A DNA stretch of 7,384 nucleotides from Pontiellaceae bacterium (GTDB lineage Bacteria > Verrucomicrobiota > Kiritimatiellia > Kiritimatiellales > Tichowtungiaceae): positions 1 through 7,384 of the forward strand of contig JAOZMR010000140.1 in assembly GCA_029934215.1 (NCBI GenBank), read 5' to 3'. This document shows, in pieces, positions 5,585 through 7,384 of this stretch. The notes beneath the pieces are model-generated. The model did no database searches. It was not told the DNA's origin and was given only the letters and a program-made list of their open reading frames with translations. Position 1 is the stretch's first letter. Every line of letters starts with the position of its first letter. The position numbers were made by a program, and so were the translations under genes.

Positions 5585-5814
5585 GCGTCACCCCACGCTT
5601 GTTCATCTTCCCAGTCCGTAAATTCGCCCGAGGCGACGGGTTGACGTTTATATCCCGAACGATGCTGACGTTCAAGACGGAGTGTATCGAATTTTTCAAT
5701 GGCATCGCGGAGTGCGTCGCGTGTGAAGGCGGAGCGTGTGGTATGGATTCGTTTTACGATCTGATCTACGGCTTGAACCAGTGGTTCATCGAGTGTCATT
5801 TGAACGGTTTGCAT
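5581..5814 (-). CDS. Ribbon-helix-helix (MazE-like/CopG) antitoxin
   Basis: 77 residues beginning MQTVQMTLDEPLVQAVDQIV. Residues 3-45 fit a ribbon-helix-helix DNA-binding fold: a beta strand 'TVQMTLDEPLV', then helices 'AVDQIVKRIH' and 'TRSAFTRDALRDAIEKF'. The acidic/aromatic C-terminus 'GEFTDWEDEQAWGDA' is the usual toxin-binding tail. The ATG at 5814 is chosen because AAAGGA on the - strand lies ~7 bases upstream and the RHH strand begins at once; the longer in-frame extension to 6039 would overlap the divergent antitoxin gene. Expected role: binds the MazF-like toxin and represses its own operon by binding the upstream region, which holds a promoter at 5855-5883. Confidence 0.85.
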   Translation of the reverse strand: MQTVQMTLDEPLVQAVDQIVKRIHTTRSAFTRDALRDAIEKFDTLRLERQHRSGYKRQPVASGEFTDWEDEQAWGDA

Positions 5815-5854
5815 GAGGATTCCTTTCGTGAATGAATGTCTGATTCGTATAGCT

Positions 5855-5883
5855 ATGCTAATCCACATGATTGTGTGTGTCAA
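5855..5883 (-). promoter_or_regulatory. Promoter of the RHH antitoxin/MazF operon with palindromic -10 region
   Basis: On the - strand TTGACA (5883-5878), exactly 17 bases, then TAGCAT (5860-5855), about 40 bp before the antitoxin ATG. The -35 is consensus; the -10 matches at 4 of 6. The -10 lies in TAGCATAGCTA, an imperfect palindrome that could be the operator for the RHH antitoxin (inference). Confidence 0.5.
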
Positions 5884-5933
5884 CGAAGGCGTTTGTGTTT
5901 GTGAAAAGTTGCGAACCTCCATCCATTTAGATA

Positions 5934-5959
5934 CCTTACTTGCAGAGAACACTGTAAGG
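5934..5959 (+). promoter_or_regulatory. Inverted repeat masking the ribosome binding site of the AbrB-type antitoxin
   Basis: CCTTAC (5934-5939) and GTAAGG (5954-5959) are perfect inverted half-sites with 20-bp start-to-start spacing, about two helix turns. The second arm contains most of the TAAGGAG Shine-Dalgarno (5955-5961) for the ATG at 5969. It could be a DNA operator for autoregulation or an RNA hairpin that hides the site. Confidence 0.4.
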
Positions 5960-5968
5960 AGATTCGAT

Positions 5969-6232
5969 ATGACCCAAACGCTAACACTCACCAGCAAACG
6001 GCAAGCCACCTTTCCCGTAAAACTTTGTGCTGAACTCAACGTGAAGCCTGGCGAAAAAATACTTCTGGATCGTCGAGAACTTGATGGCGAACCCGCATGG
6101 TTTCTTCATACAAAGCCAAAAATGGAAAACGAATGGTTTGGCATCCTCCGGCATCATGCAAAAAACAAGCCACACGACATGGATTCCATACGCAAAACAA
6201 TCGGTCAAAAAAATAGAGTGGAGGTCGCATGA
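5969..6232 (+). CDS. vapB: AbrB/SpoVT-type antitoxin (VapB-like)
   Basis: 87 residues beginning MTQTLTLTSKRQATFPVKLC. Residues 3-47 match the swapped-hairpin AbrB fold: 'TLTSKRQATFPVKLCAELNVKPGEKILLDRRE'-like pattern of strand, helix, PGDK-type turn and strand. The C-terminal half ('WFGILRHHAKNKPHDMDSIRKTIGQ') would wrap the toxin. The ATG at 5969 is supported by TAAGGAG 7 bases upstream (5955-5961); a longer frame reaching 5813 would add an unrelated Cys-rich extension through the divergent promoter region and is rejected. Its TGA overlaps the next ATG (ATGA, 6229-6232). Expected role: neutralises the PIN toxin and autoregulates from the inverted repeat just upstream. It is divergent from the RHH antitoxin, with 154 bp between the two starts. 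Confidence 0.85.
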   Translation: MTQTLTLTSKRQATFPVKLCAELNVKPGEKILLDRRELDGEPAWFLHTKPKMENEWFGILRHHAKNKPHDMDSIRKTIGQKNRVEVA

Positions 6233-6624
6233 GAGCGGTGGGACTAGACACATCCATTGTTTTGCGCCTACTCGTTGGAGAACCAGAAGAACAAGCCAAC
6301 GCCGCACAAGCCTACCTAAACGACTGCTGCCTCGACGGCATTCAGGTTTTCATCAGCGATATTGTGGTTGGCGAAACCTACCACGCGTTGATTCACCACT
6401 ATGAAGCCACAAAAGAAGAAGCCATCAACGCCCTCCTAAAACTACTCAGCTCCCCAATGATTTCCACATCGGGTCACGCGGTTTCCATCCTAAACGAATA
6501 CCGAGGAACCGGTGCAGATCTAATGGATCGTTTAATTCGAATAAACTTCCTCGAAGTGGCTCACGAAGTGATTACCTTTGACAAGGATTTTTCCAAGCTA
6601 CCAAACGTAACGCGCCTCTCTTAA
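6229..6624 (+). CDS. vapC: VapC-like PIN-domain toxin
   Basis: 131 residues, normal for VapC. PIN residues: D7 in 'VGLDTSIVLRLL', E49 in 'IVVGETYHAL', D97/D100 in 'GTGADLMDRLI', and D118 in 'VITFDKDFSKLPNVTRL'. All acidic positions of the active site appear to be present. Expected role: Mg-dependent cleavage of specific RNA (tRNA or rRNA in studied members), inhibited by the preceding AbrB-type antitoxin, to which it is coupled by a 4-base ATGA overlap. It is unrelated in subfamily to the other PIN toxin at 4431-4907, so this is not a duplication. The stop codon is followed within 6 bp by a degenerate B-like repeat. Confidence 0.9.
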   Translation: MRAVGLDTSIVLRLLVGEPEEQANAAQAYLNDCCLDGIQVFISDIVVGETYHALIHHYEATKEEAINALLKLLSSPMISTSGHAVSILNEYRGTGADLMDRLIRINFLEVAHEVITFDKDFSKLPNVTRLS

Positions 6625-6630
6625 GCATGT

Positions 6631-6710
6631 GGTGTCAGTTCAGTTGCTACATCATCCTCCCCAGGTCTTGGGAAAAGCGAACGTGAAAGCTCCAGTGTCT
6701 GAAAAAAGAA
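6631..6710 (+). repeat. Degenerate, shortened B-like repeat after the VapC gene
   Basis: ggtgtcagttcagttgctac then atcatc, a ccaggtcttgg palindrome, and gaaaagcgaacgtgaaagct. This follows the left tip of repeat B joined directly to its right end (gaacgtgaaagttccaatga in B), missing about 210 bp of the middle, and with many substitutions. Confidence 0.65.
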
Positions 6711-6713
6711 CAG

Positions 6714-6831
6714 AAAAGGTGTCAGAGTACCAGCTTGAGTCAACCCCTTTTTTTTCGAAAAAGTTTCAGGCATGGAGGGAGCGTCTCCGCTGAAAAGCGG
6801 ATTTTTAATAGTGGATTTGCCGTACGATCCT
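6714..6831 (+). repeat. Repeat A, copy 2
   Basis: Nearly identical to 3806-3924 (for example gggagcgtctccg instead of gggaacgtctccg). It directly follows the B-like repeat at 6631-6710, so A and B types are stacked here as they are at 3806-4246. Confidence 0.85.
6786..6806 (+). terminator. Terminator-like hairpin inside repeat A copy 2
   Basis: TCCGCT-GAAA-AGCGGA followed by TTTTT. It is well placed to end + strand transcripts from the vapBC-like operon, about 160 bp past its stop codon. Confidence 0.6.
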
Positions 6832-6905
6832 GCCCGTCCCATTATTCTGCCGTCAATCATTCTGCAAAAACTCTTTTCCATCCTTCACCCGCAACGGAGC
6901 TGTAA

Positions 6906-7024
6906 AAAAGGTGTCAGAGTACCCGCTTGAGTCAACCCCTTTTTTTCGAAAAAGTTTCAGGCATGGAGGGAACGTCTCCGCTGAAAAGCGGATTTTTTAA
7001 TAGTAAATTTGCCGTCCGATCCGG
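6906..7024 (+). repeat. Repeat A, copy 3
   Basis: Same element as copies 1 and 2, in the same orientation, 75 bp after copy 2. Small differences include acccgctt for accagctt and one T fewer in the long T-run. Confidence 0.85.
6977..6998 (+). terminator. Terminator-like hairpin inside repeat A copy 3
   Basis: TCCGCT-GAAA-AGCGGA followed by TTTTTT, unchanged from copy 1. Confidence 0.6.
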
Positions 7025-7038
7025 CGTGAACCAGATTT

Positions 7039-7055
7039 CCCCGGTTCGTCCGGGG
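7039..7055. other. GC-rich hairpin CCCCGG-TTCGT-CCGGGG
   Basis: A perfect 6-bp GC stem with a 5-base loop. No T-run follows on the + strand; on the - strand the stem is followed by AAATC. It may be a protective RNA end or a remnant of another repeat. Confidence 0.4.
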
Positions 7056-7170
7056 AGCGCCGCTTAATTTAAAGGAAGATCGACCGAGGCGGAATCAACT
7101 TCAGCCATAAGGTTTGGGCAGAAATATAAAATCTTGACAGGATGCTTCTTGTTTGTTTTTTTGAATCTAT

Positions 7171-7198
7171 TTGACATGGGATGATTCGAAGGTATAGT
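7171..7198 (+). promoter_or_regulatory. Strong sigma-70-type promoter facing out of the window
   Basis: TTGACA (7171-7176), 16 bases, then TATAGT (7193-7198), one mismatch from consensus in total. The surrounding 100 bp is distinctly AT-rich compared with the rest of the window. Transcription would start near 7205 and run rightward. Confidence 0.6.
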
Positions 7199-7384
7199 AT
7201 CCCTTCAACTCAAAATAAATAAGGATTGTGCTGTCAGTTTTTGGGGAAAAATATCTTTTGAAATAGCTATTGTTTTATTTAATTGTCTGACCCTTCTAAT
7301 TTTATCTATTTCTGCGCTTTTGTTCTATAAGGGGAGCGGAAATATTCGAAGCACCATTTTTTAACCCAGAAAACCCTTTATAAG
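7199..7384 (+). other. AT-rich stretch without a credible gene
   Basis: Downstream of the 7171 promoter there is AAGGA at about 7222, but frames opening on nearby GTG/TTG stop within about 15 codons. One frame ending at 7364 would give a hydrophobic 'EIAIVLFNCLTLLILSISA' segment but has no start codon. The region may be a leader for a gene beyond the window or a small RNA. Confidence 0.4.

Noticed and set aside
5815..6039. N-terminal extension of the RHH antitoxin frame to position 6039
   Set aside because: It would overlap the divergent AbrB-type antitoxin gene and include the promoter region; the ATG at 5814 has a good ribosome binding site and begins the RHH strand.
6621..6881. 86-codon open frame on the - strand through the 3' repeats
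   Set aside because: It runs through the degenerate B-like repeat and repeat A, with no motif.
3806..7024. CRISPR array or integron attC array
   Set aside because: There are only two or three copies per repeat type, with long unequal spacers holding genes; unit lengths of 119 and 314 bp do not fit CRISPR, and no attC core-site pair or integrase is visible.
7209..7364. Small hydrophobic frame near the right edge
   Set aside because: It has a membrane-like segment but no ATG, GTG or TTG in frame, so it cannot be supported as a gene.

Overview
The window looks like accessory chromosome from a bacterium of the PVC group, most likely Kiritimatiellota or Verrucomicrobiota (inference). The pointers are a large exported protein with a 'YELQQSSNLTSW' type N-terminus, an Ig-like domain and a C-terminal formylglycine-generating-enzyme-like (SUMF1/FGE) domain, intergenic DNA crowded with short palindromic repeats, and a dense toxin-antitoxin (TA) cluster.

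Left part (1-3577, all + strand). The window opens inside the 3' end of an Rpn-type PD-(D/E)XK nuclease/transposase gene. Next comes a small ORF (512-769) that is a diverged copy of the nuclease's C-terminal coiled-coil tail, now free-standing with its own strong ribosome binding site. Then comes a large secreted-protein gene (791-3577) broken by one in-frame amber codon at 1241-1243; the reading frame is otherwise open for 928 codons. Its last ~36 codons resemble the variable region of diversity-generating retroelement (DGR) targets of the FGE/C-type-lectin fold, but no reverse transcriptase or template repeat is in the window.

Middle part (3578-4248). No gene is credible here. The stretch holds a 12-bp inverted repeat, two terminator-like hairpins, repeat A (copy 1) and repeat B (copy 1).

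Right-centre (4249-6624). There are three different TA operons: a reverse-order PIN toxin/antitoxin pair (- strand), a ribbon-helix-helix antitoxin with a MazF-like toxin (- strand), and an AbrB-type antitoxin with a VapC-like PIN toxin (+ strand). The two genes of every operon overlap by the same 4 bases (ATGA), implying translational coupling. The first operon lies between two apparently perfect 314-bp direct repeats (B1, B2), and all three operons end within about 3-12 bp of a B-type repeat, so the region reads like a row of cassettes.

Right end (6625-7384). This holds a degenerate B-like repeat, two more copies of repeat A (each with a built-in GAAA-tetraloop terminator hairpin), a GC-rich hairpin, and a good-looking promoter at 7171-7198 that faces out of the window with no credible gene behind it.

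The parts most worth following up are the free-standing Rpn-tail ORF (possible RpnS-like antitoxin), the repeat-bounded TA cassettes, and the DGR-like C-terminus of the broken surface protein.
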